A DNA stretch of 64,000 nt, taken from positions 124,001 to 188,000 of the forward strand of contig NZ_JBLFFL010000003.1 of assembly GCF_051400755.1 (NCBI RefSeq), given 5' to 3'. Positions 30,088-39,580 of this stretch are shown here, piece by piece. The notes under the pieces were generated by a model, which was not told the DNA's origin, ran no database searches, and saw nothing but the letters and a program-made list of their open reading frames with translations. Made by a program: the position numbers and the translations under genes. This DNA is from Parapedobacter sp051400755. GTDB lineage: Bacteria; Bacteroidota; Bacteroidia; Sphingobacteriales; Sphingobacteriaceae. How positions within the stretch are numbered: position 1 is the stretch's first letter; every line of letters begins with the position of its first letter.

Positions 30088-32433
30088 ATGTTCAACCACT
30101 ATTTTCGAATTGCAATACGATCGATAGCTCGTTATAAATCTTACGCAGCAATTAATATTTTCGGCTTGGCCTTAGGACTTGCCTCCTGTATATTAATCTT
30201 TCTCATCGTTAGGAATGAACTTAGTTATGATCAATATCATAGGCATGCGGATAAAACTTATCGAATCACTTCGCTGGGTTTAGATTATAATCCGAGCGTT
30301 TCTTTTGCCGTCGCCCCGGCTCTTAGAAATGATTTCCCGGAACTGGAACATGTTTCACAATATTATTATTGGCGGGAAAGCATGATCGAAATAAACCACG
30401 ATCGTTACATCATAAAAGACATCGGCGCAGCCGACAACGAATTTGCAAAAATATTCGATTTAGAATGGTTGGCCGGCGATCCCAACTCGGCACTGGAAGC
30501 GCCTTATACGATCGTACTGACAGAGAGTACCGCAAAACAGTATTTTGGAGATCAGAATCCCATGGGGCAGACAATCCGTATGGACAACGATTGGGAGCTG
30601 AAGGTAACCGGCCTGATCAAAGATCTTCCAAGTAATAGCCATTTAACATTTAAGTCGCTGGTTTCATGGGCGACATTTCATGATCAAACAACAAATTATT
30701 GGTCTATACAGGGAGGATACTTATATATTACCCTGCCGGATAATCTAGCTGCCCGCAACATTGAGCAAAAGCTTCCTGCGTTTATTAAGAAGAACTGGGG
30801 TGAAGACGTTGAAAAAGAAGGCCAACTATTATTGCAACCGCTAACGGACATACACTATGACCAACGATATCTCGACCAAACGAGTATGCCGCGCTCTAAA
30901 AAGAGTATATACGGCTTAGCGGCAGTTGGCCTATTTATTTTACTAATAGCTTGTATAAACTTTGTTAATATGGCAACCGCATTTGCTGTAAAACGCTCCA
31001 AAGATGTGGGTATTCGAAAGGTCATAGGAGCCAAACCGATCCAGATCATGAAAGGTGCGCTTTCGGAAATAGTCGTTCAAGTGACCATCGCATTAGCCGT
31101 AGCATTGGGCAGCTTGCTGTTATTTATCCCGTATGCGGAAAGGTTCTTTGGTACACGTATTACCTCCAGTCAGCTTGTACAGGCTGATGTTGTCATTGGT
31201 CTTTTCGTTATTTCACTGTTTGCGGTTTTGGTCTCGGGCCTGTACCCCGCGCTGATACAGTCGCGCTTTAACCAGTTGCAGATTTTAAAGTCGTCGTTCT
31301 CAACAGCTGTTAAAGGAAATACAACGTTAAAAAGGGGGTTGATCGGCATCCAGTTCTTGGTAACTCAATTGCTCATTATCAGTACATTCATTGTTGCCCA
31401 ACAGATGGATTTTTTTCTGAATAGAGATATCGGTTTTGATAAAGAATCGATTATAACTTTTGATGTGGGTAAAAATCCGGAGGGATTACGCCAGCTACTT
31501 TCAGCCCAACCGGGGGTTAATGACTTCAGCTTCGCCTCGGTTGCACCGGCTTACAATATAAACTACATGCCATTTAATGCGCCTCACTTAGGCATGAATG
31601 AAGTAGATGTGACCGAAGCGAAAGTAGTGGATGAAAATTACCTCCCGATGTTTAACCTGAAGATGTTGGCAGGTCTGCCCATTGCGAAGCGAGCAACCCC
31701 GGACAGTGTCTTAAAAATCGTCGTTAATAAAACGTTTATAACACGATTAGGCATACACCAGCCGGAAGATGCTGTGGGAGAACAAGTGACAGTGGGTGAT
31801 CGCAGGGCGGAAATTCAAGGCGTAGTGGCCGACTTTCAAAGTGAATCGAAGCATAAAAAAATCAGAGCCTGCTTTCTTTACTACAGTCCTGAAAGATTCT
31901 ATCAGGCAAGTGTGAAGCTTCAGCCAACAGGCATCAGACAAACAATTGCAGCCATTAATAAGGAGTGGTCAGCACTCAATCCTGAATCGATATTTAACTA
32001 TGAATTTATTGATAACAAGATTGCTAGATTGTATGAGCGCGAGCAGACGCTTTATAATACGTTTAAGGTTTTTACTGTTATCGCCATCATCATCAGTTGT
32101 GTAGGATTATTGGGGCTTGTGTCTTTAATGGCCGTTCAGCGCGTAAAAGAGATCGGCGTGCGCAAAGTTCTAGGTGCATCGGTCAAAAATATTGTGATGC
32201 TCTTTTTAAAAGATTTTGTCATACTAATCTTGGTAGCCTTTGCCATAGCAGTACCCGTTGCTTGGTATGCAATGAATAGCTGGTTGCAGGAATTTGCCTA
32301 TCAGATTGAAATTACACCCATACACTTTATGGTAGGATTGCTGGCCACCCTCGTTGTTGCCGGAACTACCGTTTTTATCCGCAGCTTCATCGCCGCTACA
32401 AGCAATCCAATTAAAGCAATAAAAGAAGAATAG
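30088..32433 (+). CDS. MacB/FtsX-type ABC transporter permease
   Basis: A 781-residue protein with the layout of Bacteroidota MacB-like permeases: one helix at the start (INIFGLALGLASCILIFLIV), a large periplasmic domain (about 45-285), then FtsX helices (VGLFILLIACINFVNMATAF, with RSKDVGIRKVIGA) and a second copy after about residue 660 (VLGASVKNIVMLFLKDFV). It probably couples to a separate ATPase, which is not seen next to it. Substrate unknown. A palindrome TGTTCG/CGAACA at 29973-29988 lies upstream. Confidence 0.85.
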   Translation: MFNHYFRIAIRSIARYKSYAAINIFGLALGLASCILIFLIVRNELSYDQYHRHADKTYRITSLGLDYNPSVSFAVAPALRNDFPELEHVSQYYYWRESMIEINHDRYIIKDIGAADNEFAKIFDLEWLAGDPNSALEAPYTIVLTESTAKQYFGDQNPMGQTIRMDNDWELKVTGLIKDLPSNSHLTFKSLVSWATFHDQTTNYWSIQGGYLYITLPDNLAARNIEQKLPAFIKKNWGEDVEKEGQLLLQPLTDIHYDQRYLDQTSMPRSKKSIYGLAAVGLFILLIACINFVNMATAFAVKRSKDVGIRKVIGAKPIQIMKGALSEIVVQVTIALAVALGSLLLFIPYAERFFGTRITSSQLVQADVVIGLFVISLFAVLVSGLYPALIQSRFNQLQILKSSFSTAVKGNTTLKRGLIGIQFLVTQLLIISTFIVAQQMDFFLNRDIGFDKESIITFDVGKNPEGLRQLLSAQPGVNDFSFASVAPAYNINYMPFNAPHLGMNEVDVTEAKVVDENYLPMFNLKMLAGLPIAKRATPDSVLKIVVNKTFITRLGIHQPEDAVGEQVTVGDRRAEIQGVVADFQSESKHKKIRACFLYYSPERFYQASVKLQPTGIRQTIAAINKEWSALNPESIFNYEFIDNKIARLYEREQTLYNTFKVFTVIAIIISCVGLLGLVSLMAVQRVKEIGVRKVLGASVKNIVMLFLKDFVILILVAFAIAVPVAWYAMNSWLQEFAYQIEITPIHFMVGLLATLVVAGTTVFIRSFIAATSNPIKAIKEE

Positions 32434-32543
32434 TGATTAGTCGCGGTACCCCCTCTTATTTGTCTTCTATGCCCCTTGTGTCTTTTTATATTTCGCTGTA
32501 GCTTTACAGTAACAAAATACGTAACCTTTTAAAACGAGATACC

Positions 32544-32996
32544 ATGGTGACACTGCAGTTCTCTAAAGAAATCAAAGCGCCGGCCCAGAAAGTCTGGGAC
32601 ACGCTTTGGAACCCAGAAACTTATTTAACATGGACGAAGGCCTTTAACCCGGAAGATGCTGGCGGATCTATCCAGAGCGACTGGCAGGTGGGTGGAAAGA
32701 CGCTCTTCTTGGACAGTAAGGGCAGCGGCATGGTAAGTACCATAAGGTCCAAAAACGAGCCCTATGATGTGGTATTTGAACACCTGGGTGAAGTAACTGA
32801 TGGCGAAGAAGATACCACGAGCGAAAAAGTGAAGGCTTGGGCCGGTTCGCTGGAAGAATACCACCTTTCGGAAAATAACGGCACCACCACGCTCACGGCT
32901 TCCGTACAAACAGCGCCGGAATGGGAAGAGCATATGAATGTTGCGTTTGCCAAGGGCCTGGAGGAAGTAAAGAAACTCTCCGAACAAGAAAATTAA
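32544..32996 (+). CDS. SRPBCC-domain (AHSA1/START-like) protein
   Basis: A 150-residue protein starting MVTLQFSKEIKAPAQKVWDT, with LWNPETYLTWTKAFNPEDAG and a helix-grip fold ending in a long C-terminal helix (EWEEHMNVAFAKGLEEVKKL). Proteins of this type bind hydrophobic ligands. The next gene follows after 21 bp and may be cotranscribed. Confidence 0.8.
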   Translation: MVTLQFSKEIKAPAQKVWDTLWNPETYLTWTKAFNPEDAGGSIQSDWQVGGKTLFLDSKGSGMVSTIRSKNEPYDVVFEHLGEVTDGEEDTTSEKVKAWAGSLEEYHLSENNGTTTLTASVQTAPEWEEHMNVAFAKGLEEVKKLSEQEN

Positions 32997-33017
32997 CTAC
33001 ACAAAATAAACAGCAGC

Positions 33018-33542
33018 ATGGACAAGCCCGTAGCTAAAACCCTGACCATCGTTATCCCTGCCTACCGCATGCATAGCCAGCTATTGAATAATATGCTGGA
33101 TGGTATCCGGGAGGAAGATGCCCAAAAGCGCATAGCCGATAAAACCAATCATTTTGCCTGGATGGTCGGCAACCTGGTCAATTGCAGGTATTGGCTGGCC
33201 GAACTCTTGGGTATTCCCGAAAAGGACCCCAACGAGGAGCTGTTCAAGGATGCGAAAGCGCTGGATCCCTCCATCCAATACCCACCGCTGGATGAGCTAA
33301 AAAAGCAGTGGCATAAGATCTCGCCGCTGCTATACCAGAAATTATTATTGGTGGAGGAAGAGGAACTTAGCCAGGCGTATGCGTTTGGGATGGATACGCC
33401 CTATGTCGAGGAAAACAAACTGAACATGGTGGGTATGAGCCTGGACCGTGAAAGCTACCTGTTCGGTCAATTGGGCCTGATGCGAAAGGCCCTGGGCTAT
33501 GAGGGGGTAAGGTATGACCTGGATGATCGCTTAAGCTATTAA
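33018..33542 (+). CDS. DinB-family (DUF1572-like) protein
   Basis: A 174-residue all-helical protein; the segment ADKTNHFAWMVGNLVNCRYW carries the conserved His near the metal site, and the C-terminal ESYLFGQLGLMRKALG helix replaces the usual H-x-x-H-x-x-Q motif, so metal binding is uncertain. It follows the SRPBCC gene by 21 bp and ends 14 bp from the convergent MarR gene. Confidence 0.7.
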   Translation: MDKPVAKTLTIVIPAYRMHSQLLNNMLDGIREEDAQKRIADKTNHFAWMVGNLVNCRYWLAELLGIPEKDPNEELFKDAKALDPSIQYPPLDELKKQWHKISPLLYQKLLLVEEEELSQAYAFGMDTPYVEENKLNMVGMSLDRESYLFGQLGLMRKALGYEGVRYDLDDRLSY

Positions 33543-33556
33543 GGCTAACGAGGCTT

Positions 33557-34018
33557 TTATTCGTCTTTGTTTGCTTCAATCAATTTTTGCATATTGAAAT
33601 TGAGGTCGGTTAGTTTTTTACCGATGCTTGAGAAAAATTCAATATCGGCATTTTCAATTTTCGTCAGCGCAATTTGTAATGTCTTCTTTCCGCTTGCTGT
33701 CAGTGTTACAATTTTTGCTCTTGTATCGGTATCGTGTTCCCGCCTGGTAACCAACTTTTTTGCTTGTAATGTCCGCAAAACTTTGGACACCATCATTCTG
33801 TCAAAGTTGCTGAGATTGGCAATGTCCACTTGCGTTATGTTTTCACGTTGGTTGGACAGCCACGCGATAGAACATAACAAAATAAACTGTGTGGGCGTCA
33901 AATTCAGCGGGTCTAACACTTTCTTTTGTTTGCGTTGCCAAAGCAAAGTCAGTTGGCCTAACAAATAGCCGGGACTTTCTTCTGGACTTTTAAACAGAAA
34001 TTTGACCTTATCAGGCAT
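33557..34018 (-). CDS. MarR-family transcriptional regulator
   Basis: A 153-residue winged-helix protein: LTPTQFILLCSIAWLSNQRE, TQVDIANLSNFDRMMVSKVL (recognition helix) and TRREHDTDTRAKIVTLTASG (wing). It follows the VOC gene by 25 bp on the same strand. The promoter upstream of the VOC gene carries a 7-bp inverted repeat around its -7 box, a possible operator for this protein. Confidence 0.85.
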   Translation of the reverse strand: MPDKVKFLFKSPEESPGYLLGQLTLLWQRKQKKVLDPLNLTPTQFILLCSIAWLSNQRENITQVDIANLSNFDRMMVSKVLRTLQAKKLVTRREHDTDTRAKIVTLTASGKKTLQIALTKIENADIEFFSSIGKKLTDLNFNMQKLIEANKDE

Positions 34019-34043
34019 ATTTTTATTTAGCTAGCGGGATTGA

Positions 34044-34403
34044 TTATTTTGTTTCCAAAAAAGTGAGTTTATAACCGTCAAGGTCTTTTACGTGAAACGC
34101 CCTTCCAAAAGGGGTCTCCATGATCGGAGTTGCAGTGGTTATTCCGTTTGCAATGAATTGTTTTTTCAGTTCATCAACGTTTTCGGTCACGGCAAACCAA
34201 AGAGCAACACCTGTGCCCAATTCCTTGCCGTCTAGGTCTTCAAGCGGTGTTCGGATAGCAAAACTTGCTTCTCCTTTGTTGTATTTGAAAACGCAGGCTT
34301 GTGGATTTGTTTCCCCGATTTCAAAACCCAGCTTGTTGGTGTAGAAATCTTTTGATGCTTCTAAATCGTTTACTTGCAACGATGCGAAAGTTAGTTGTCT
34401 CAT
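34044..34403 (-). CDS. VOC-family (glyoxalase-like) protein
   Basis: A 119-residue protein with two beta-alpha-beta-beta-beta modules: MRQLTFASLQVNDLEASKDF YTNKLGFEIG and TPIMETPFGRAFHVKDLDGY KLTFLE. It belongs to the glyoxalase/bleomycin-resistance/dioxygenase superfamily; the substrate cannot be predicted. First gene of a two-gene operon with MarR. Confidence 0.85.
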   Translation of the reverse strand: MRQLTFASLQVNDLEASKDFYTNKLGFEIGETNPQACVFKYNKGEASFAIRTPLEDLDGKELGTGVALWFAVTENVDELKKQFIANGITTATPIMETPFGRAFHVKDLDGYKLTFLETK

Positions 34404-34417
34404 CTTACTATCATTTA

Positions 34418-34461
34418 GTTATGTTGCCACAAATATAATATACATAACAACAATATACAAT
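34418..34461 (-). promoter_or_regulatory. VOC-marR promoter with operator-like repeat
   Basis: On the minus strand ATTG (34461-34458), 20 nt, TATATTTG (34437-34430). The inverted repeat GTTATGT (34418-34424) / ACATAAC (34442-34448), spacer 17, encloses the -7 box. A MarR-type repressor bound there would block the polymerase. Confidence 0.5.
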
Positions 34462-34480
34462 TATTTTTTTCAAGCACTTC

Positions 34481-37400
34481 TTAATCCACGCGATTTTTGG
34501 TCTGTAGATAAGCCATCAGATGCACGATCTCCTGTTCATTCAAGTTTTCAAAAAGTCCGGGGGGCATCATGGACACCGCGGCCACTTCCCTGGATTGGAT
34601 CGTTGATTTATTGATCAACACGGGTTCTTCCTGTCCCACCACACGGAGCGTTAGTTGCCTTTGATTCTCGCCGACTACGTTGCCGGAGTAGGTTCTGCCA
34701 TCACGGGTATTGATCACGACCATTTTATACGCATCCTGAATTTCTGCGCTCGGTTCTAAGACATTCAAAAGGATATAATTGACATCAGCCCTGTTTGATC
34801 CGGTGAGATCAGGTCCCATCACGCCCCCTTCAGCATACATCTTATGGCAGCTCCCGCAGGTTTTTTGAAAGAGGACCTTCCCTTGTTTTACGTCCGCTCG
34901 TGCGATGGCCTCTTTACTGAGCATCTTTCGGTACTTTTCATAAGCAGCTTCATCACTTGCTACCTGCTCGATAGGGCCCCATATTTCTATAAACCCGCTT
35001 CCTACCACACGGAGCAGCTGCCGCGCAATATTTGCCGGCACTTCTTTTTTAGGAATTCGCTTTGCCTTGATTTCTTCCATCAGCATATTCCCATACCGTG
35101 ATCGTGATGAAAGGGTCTGAACGGCTTCTAACTGCTCATCGGAACTGAAATTTTTATAGTTATCAATCAACATTTTCCCCAATGCGTCATTATCAAAGGC
35201 AGCGACAGCACGAATGGCGTCTTTTCGCAGAGCGGGTTCTTGTAAGAGCTTTGGCAACTCAACCGGCAGCTCTTTTTGCTGTTGGGCGGTCAATACCTGA
35301 AGTGCCTTCTTCCGCTGATCGATCGGAGCGCTTTTGTCTTTAAGAATGGCAAAAGCCCGCTGTGTAGCCTCTGTATCTCCAAATAATCCTGAAATATCCA
35401 TCGCCAATTCTTTTATGCTTCCGTTGCTTTTTTGTAGTTTTTCGGAAACAGTCTTCCAATTGGCTGGTATCTGAATATCTGTTCGCCCTTCCATTCCATT
35501 GAGCATCCCGGTAAGCAAATGCTGCGTATTATTCCCACCCTTTCCAATCAACGCAACGAGCCGTTGTGATTCATCCCCGTCCATTGCTCTTCTCGCAATG
35601 TATTGGGTGACCATCGGAATCTGCGAAGCTGTGGAAAGTTTCAAAAACTTGTCTGGATTTTTTTCCATCAACGGCGCGATGCCATACCAAATCATCTTGG
35701 GCAGATTGTGGTCGTTTTCATCCGCTTTATGCCGCAAAAGATTGCTAGCTATGGCCCACTTCTCTTCGGTATCGATCCGCTGCAAGGCAGCCGCCAAGTA
35801 TAGGCGGACTACCGGAGATGGATCGCTTTTTGCCAATGACTGGAACTTGGACAACGCCGCTACTGAAGGTGATCGGTCTTCGCACAGCAATTGGATGGCC
35901 CAAGCTCTCACATACGGGTTTTTATCTTGCAATGACTCCACCAATTCGCTTTGGCTTAGACCTCCGATGAGGTGAAGGCTCCACATGGCCCTCAACCGCC
36001 AATCCGGATGCTGATTTTTCTCAAAAATCGATTTCAACTGCGCGTGGGTGCCGGCGTGTAGCTTTTTGGAAGCGGCCCTTTTTTGAAGGATACCTCTCGC
36101 CCTCCGAGCGTGCCAATCGCTGGCATTGGTCTGAAGTTCAACCAGCTGCTTATCGGTCATGGAATTGAGATCTGTATACCTTCCGGCAAAATTCTTCGCA
36201 AGGGACTTGGAAGGCATGATCCTGAAAATCCGACCGGTCTCCTCATTCAAGACCTCCTGCCCACAAATATCGGCATCGTGCCAATCGAGCACATAAAGCC
36301 CCCCATCCGGACCGATCTCCATGCTGAAACCTACCCATTGGGCATTGTTTGCCAGCATGAATTCGTCCCCGTGCTGGCCCTCAAAGCCCGAGCCTTTGGG
36401 CACCAAGAGATCGGACAAAACCGCATGTTCATGGATATTAGCCATAAAAATCTTTCCCTGCTCTTCTTTCGGAAAAGCATCAGACTGGTATATCCTTGCG
36501 CCCCCGTGTGCCGAGCTGTGGCTGTGGTTGGCAATTGTCTTGATGTCTTCATAGACATAGGGGCTGAAATGCTGCCCCCCTTGTCTGTGGTAAATGCCGC
36601 CTGGAATCACATGCCATAAATGGGGGATCACACAGGCCGTCATAAAGAATTGGCCATTGGCATCATAATCGATGCCCCAAGGATTGCTGAATCCGTGGGC
36701 CACTACTTCAAAACGCTGTTTAACCGGATGATAACGCCACACGCCGCCATTGATATCGACGCCGTCCGCTTCGAGCAAATCTTCAGGAAACGGGTCGTTG
36801 CGAAAATAAAGCTTCGCATCCCCGTTGGGCTTCCTGATCTTGGATGGCGTAGCAAACCCCTGCAACCCGTACAACCAACCATCTGGCCCCCATAGCAAAC
36901 TATTGAGTGTTTCGTGCCGGTCGCGGATACCCCATCCGGTCAACAAAATTTCAATATCTTCCATCTCTGCCTTGTCATCGCCGTTTTTATCAGGCACAAA
37001 CAGAAGGTTGGGCGGTGCCCCTACGAAAAGCCCGTCAAAGCCCACAGCAATAGCAGCAGGGAACGCCAAGCCCTCCATAAACACGTCCTGGCGGTCTGCC
37101 TTCCCATCACCGTCGGTATCTTCCAAAATCAATATGCGGCTGGTGCCTGCATTGGAAAAACCGTGGCCACGGGATTCATAGTCTTTATTTTCGGCTACCC
37201 ATAAGCGCCCTTGGTCATCCCAGCAAAAAGCCATAGGCTGCGTCATCATCGGCTCTGCTGCCCACACATTCACTTCGTATCCCTTTTTGACCGTCATCGA
37301 CTCCACTGCCTCTTGTGGGGTCAGAAACTTGGCGTTCCTGCCTTCTTGCTGAGCCAGCGCCCAAAGCTCCGTGACACTGTGCATCCCTTCTTTCCCAGAA

Positions 37401-37819
37401 AACTGGCTCCAGGCTTCGGTCATTTCCACATCGTTCAGTTTCCCGGAATAAACCACCAACCGGTGCTTCAGCGTTTCGGTCTTGCCCTTTTCAATATTCC
37501 AGTCGCTATCCCGGGTATAGGCAGGTCCCAACCCCAGCTGACCATCCACACGCCACTTATTGGGATACCCCCTGTTGGCCGGGTGGTCAAAAATAGCCAC
37601 ATTCGCCCAGTCATCCTGCCCGTGCACCGCCATGCCTACATTCGCCCATATTGCTGGCTGGCCTTCTGCATGTTCGTTTTTCTTGCGTGCTGAATTGATG
37701 ATTTCACCTTCGACACCCTCCTTCCAGGGCATCCGGAGGAACAGTCCACCGTAGTCATATTTGCCTATGACCACATCGGTTTTGGCCGTTCCATTCCATG
37801 TCCAGGAGGTATTTGCCAC
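34481..37819 (-). CDS. large secreted-type dehydrogenase with HEAT-like region and cytochrome c domain (downstream part of a split gene)
   Basis: 1112 residues, opening at an internal GTG. The first 150 residues are the end of a PmoA/DUF6807 domain (VVIGKYDYGGLFLRMPWKEG). Then comes a membrane-bound dehydrogenase-like beta-propeller (GYEVNVWAAEPMMTQPMAFC WDDQGRLWVAENKDY), a helical HEAT-like stretch (about 560-900) and a C-terminal cytochrome c with KTCGSCHKMYAEGG (heme CxxCH). This is the PVC-type heme-binding CxxCH layout found in sugar- or alcohol-oxidising enzymes. Its true N terminus lies in the overlapping frame 37755-38318; a 1-base frameshift separates them. Confidence 0.75.
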   Translation of the reverse strand: MANTSWTWNGTAKTDVVIGKYDYGGLFLRMPWKEGVEGEIINSARKKNEHAEGQPAIWANVGMAVHGQDDWANVAIFDHPANRGYPNKWRVDGQLGLGPAYTRDSDWNIEKGKTETLKHRLVVYSGKLNDVEMTEAWSQFSGKEGMHSVTELWALAQQEGRNAKFLTPQEAVESMTVKKGYEVNVWAAEPMMTQPMAFCWDDQGRLWVAENKDYESRGHGFSNAGTSRILILEDTDGDGKADRQDVFMEGLAFPAAIAVGFDGLFVGAPPNLLFVPDKNGDDKAEMEDIEILLTGWGIRDRHETLNSLLWGPDGWLYGLQGFATPSKIRKPNGDAKLYFRNDPFPEDLLEADGVDINGGVWRYHPVKQRFEVVAHGFSNPWGIDYDANGQFFMTACVIPHLWHVIPGGIYHRQGGQHFSPYVYEDIKTIANHSHSSAHGGARIYQSDAFPKEEQGKIFMANIHEHAVLSDLLVPKGSGFEGQHGDEFMLANNAQWVGFSMEIGPDGGLYVLDWHDADICGQEVLNEETGRIFRIMPSKSLAKNFAGRYTDLNSMTDKQLVELQTNASDWHARRARGILQKRAASKKLHAGTHAQLKSIFEKNQHPDWRLRAMWSLHLIGGLSQSELVESLQDKNPYVRAWAIQLLCEDRSPSVAALSKFQSLAKSDPSPVVRLYLAAALQRIDTEEKWAIASNLLRHKADENDHNLPKMIWYGIAPLMEKNPDKFLKLSTASQIPMVTQYIARRAMDGDESQRLVALIGKGGNNTQHLLTGMLNGMEGRTDIQIPANWKTVSEKLQKSNGSIKELAMDISGLFGDTEATQRAFAILKDKSAPIDQRKKALQVLTAQQQKELPVELPKLLQEPALRKDAIRAVAAFDNDALGKMLIDNYKNFSSDEQLEAVQTLSSRSRYGNMLMEEIKAKRIPKKEVPANIARQLLRVVGSGFIEIWGPIEQVASDEAAYEKYRKMLSKEAIARADVKQGKVLFQKTCGSCHKMYAEGGVMGPDLTGSNRADVNYILLNVLEPSAEIQDAYKMVVINTRDGRTYSGNVVGENQRQLTLRVVGQEEPVLINKSTIQSREVAAVSMMPPGLFENLNEQEIVHLMAYLQTKNRVD

Positions 37820-38318
37820 CGATCACCTGCATTGACCAATTCTGAGTCTCCTCCATTACTGCGTTTCCGCTTTCGTCTAGCAGTTGATAGATCGTTTGCC
37901 ACTTGACGGTGTCCCCTTCCTCCTCCAGGACGTTTGCCGCCACTTTTTTCCAATGGTCACCTTGGAAGTTATGGAAATAATCCCGGCCATTCACCCGCGT
38001 AAGCCCCCAATATAGTCCGGTCTGATGCTTGTGATGGTCCGGACTATATTCGGTCAGCACCGTCTCTCCATTTGGTGCCACGATCGGATGTATGTACGGC
38101 CGGAAATCGTCCTTGGCATGTTGAACCAGGATAGGTTCGTTGCTATCCGCACGGAAGACCGAAATCGTACCATCGTTGGCATTATTTTCAATTTTCAACG
38201 CGACGGGATTCGGGGATTCGTCCGCCCCACTCGACGCTCCCTTAGGAAAATTGCAACTGTAAAGAACACAAAAAGTCAAAAAAAGTAAGCCGTTTAAGGC
38301 ATTGGCAGCATGTTTCAT
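37755..38318 (-). CDS. PmoA/DUF6807 lipoprotein part (upstream part of a split gene)
   Basis: 187 residues: a lipoprotein signal MKHAANALNGLLFLTFCVLY SC with Cys22, then the DUF6807 (PmoA-like) start GTISVFRADSNEPILVQHAK, VAPNGETVLTEYSPDHHKHQ TGLYWG. After GGKYLLDMEWNG the frame leaves the family; the -1 frame continues it as TAKTDVVIGKYDYGG. Adding one base near 37795 would give a single protein of about 1250 residues: lipoprotein PmoA-like domain fused to the dehydrogenase-cytochrome. Either a recent mutation, a sequencing error or a frameshift site. Confidence 0.6.
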   Translation of the reverse strand: MKHAANALNGLLFLTFCVLYSCNFPKGASSGADESPNPVALKIENNANDGTISVFRADSNEPILVQHAKDDFRPYIHPIVAPNGETVLTEYSPDHHKHQTGLYWGLTRVNGRDYFHNFQGDHWKKVAANVLEEEGDTVKWQTIYQLLDESGNAVMEETQNWSMQVIGGKYLLDMEWNGQNRCGHRQI

Positions 38319-38540
38319 ATACGCTAAATCATCTATTAGCTTTTCAGACTATATTCTATAGATCCGTTTATAATTTTTCGCTTGGGTTTGAGTTGGAAAA
38401 GTAGCTACTGCCATTAATGAGAATCATCATTAGTCCGTTAACTTGAAATTGGTTATCACAAAGTTCGGTAACTCACCTTGTATATACAAGAAAATTAATT
38501 CGCTTCCATATCGGTAATTTCATTTTCCTTGTTTTCGGGG

Positions 38541-38572
38541 ATTGTCCGGCACTGAACCGCAGCATACCTTTG
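38541..38572 (+). promoter_or_regulatory. promoter of the beta-propeller lipoprotein gene
   Basis: ATTG 38541-38544, 20 nt, TACCTTTG 38565-38572: full TAnnTTTG match. The start codon follows after 22 nt, so the mRNA is nearly leaderless. Confidence 0.55.
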
Positions 38573-38594
38573 TTTTTACACAACTTGAGGTATT

Positions 38595-39560
38595 ATGAAT
38601 ACAAAAACAAAAACTGTTGCACTTGCTTTGATTGCTGCTTTCGGGGTCTTATCGTGCGCCAAAGACGACGACACCAATCCGGACGGTGGTGTCAGCCCCT
38701 ACGGTTTAACGGGGAAACTCATCTACACTTTTACTAGCAATGTGTACCAGCTGGACTTGCAAACAAACCGGCAGAGCACTTACTTCACCTACAATACGTA
38801 CGGCTTCAACAACTGGGACATGAGCTGGGATGAGCAGTTCAGGCTGACCAATGAGCGGGAAGGCGGGGTATTTGATGTGGCTAAAATTACGTTGGTACGC
38901 AATGAAGATGGGGCTATTGTGGATGAATTTGACTACGACTCGCCTTACGGAAACGACACCGACACCGAAGCTTTTCTCTCTCCGGACAATGCAAAAGTAG
39001 TATATAACCCGACGTTTGACAATGGTATTGTCATTACTGATCTGGACGGAAACTTGATTATTCATCTGGAGTCTGTGACGGTAGGGCAGGAAACAGTAGC
39101 GTTTGGAATCAGCGATGAGGTGCTATGGCTTCCTGACAACAGTTTGCTGTTTACGTTGGACAATCGGTATATACTCAGGGCTGCGCCGCCGTACACCAGC
39201 CTGTCGTTGGTGAAAGATATGCCCTACACGCAATGGGGCAACCTGAGGGTGAATAGGCAGGGTACACAGCTTGCGATGATGGTGAGCAATCATATTTATG
39301 TGATGGATATAGACGGCAACGATTTGCGGCAGGTGACGGAGAGCAGTGGCGGAGAAATTCATGCCGACTTTTCGCCGGACGGGGAGCATTTGCTGGTAGC
39401 GAAGAAAATCGGGCCGACATTTTTTTACTGGAATCTCGCGGTGGTACCGAACGACGGACAGGTTTATAACATGGATGATAGTGAAGCGGTGATGATCATC
39501 AAGCCCGAAGGTGAAAACACCCTGCCAGCGGTTGATGGCGGCACGTTCTGGATTGAATAG
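38595..39560 (+). CDS. TolB-like beta-propeller lipoprotein
   Basis: A 321-residue protein with signal MNTKTKTVALALIAAFGVLS and lipobox Cys21. The rest is made of repeated blades with motifs such as SWDEQFRLTNEREGGVFDV, LSPDNAKVVYNPTFDNGIVI, VNRQGTQLAMMVSNHIYVMD and ADFSPDGEHLLVAKK, as in TolB/WD40-like propellers. Likely periplasmic and protein-binding. Single gene; ends 20 bp from the convergent response regulator. Confidence 0.7.
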   Translation: MNTKTKTVALALIAAFGVLSCAKDDDTNPDGGVSPYGLTGKLIYTFTSNVYQLDLQTNRQSTYFTYNTYGFNNWDMSWDEQFRLTNEREGGVFDVAKITLVRNEDGAIVDEFDYDSPYGNDTDTEAFLSPDNAKVVYNPTFDNGIVITDLDGNLIIHLESVTVGQETVAFGISDEVLWLPDNSLLFTLDNRYILRAAPPYTSLSLVKDMPYTQWGNLRVNRQGTQLAMMVSNHIYVMDIDGNDLRQVTESSGGEIHADFSPDGEHLLVAKKIGPTFFYWNLAVVPNDGQVYNMDDSEAVMIIKPEGENTLPAVDGGTFWIE

Positions 39561-39580
39561 CAATATTCAATTGATTCGGC

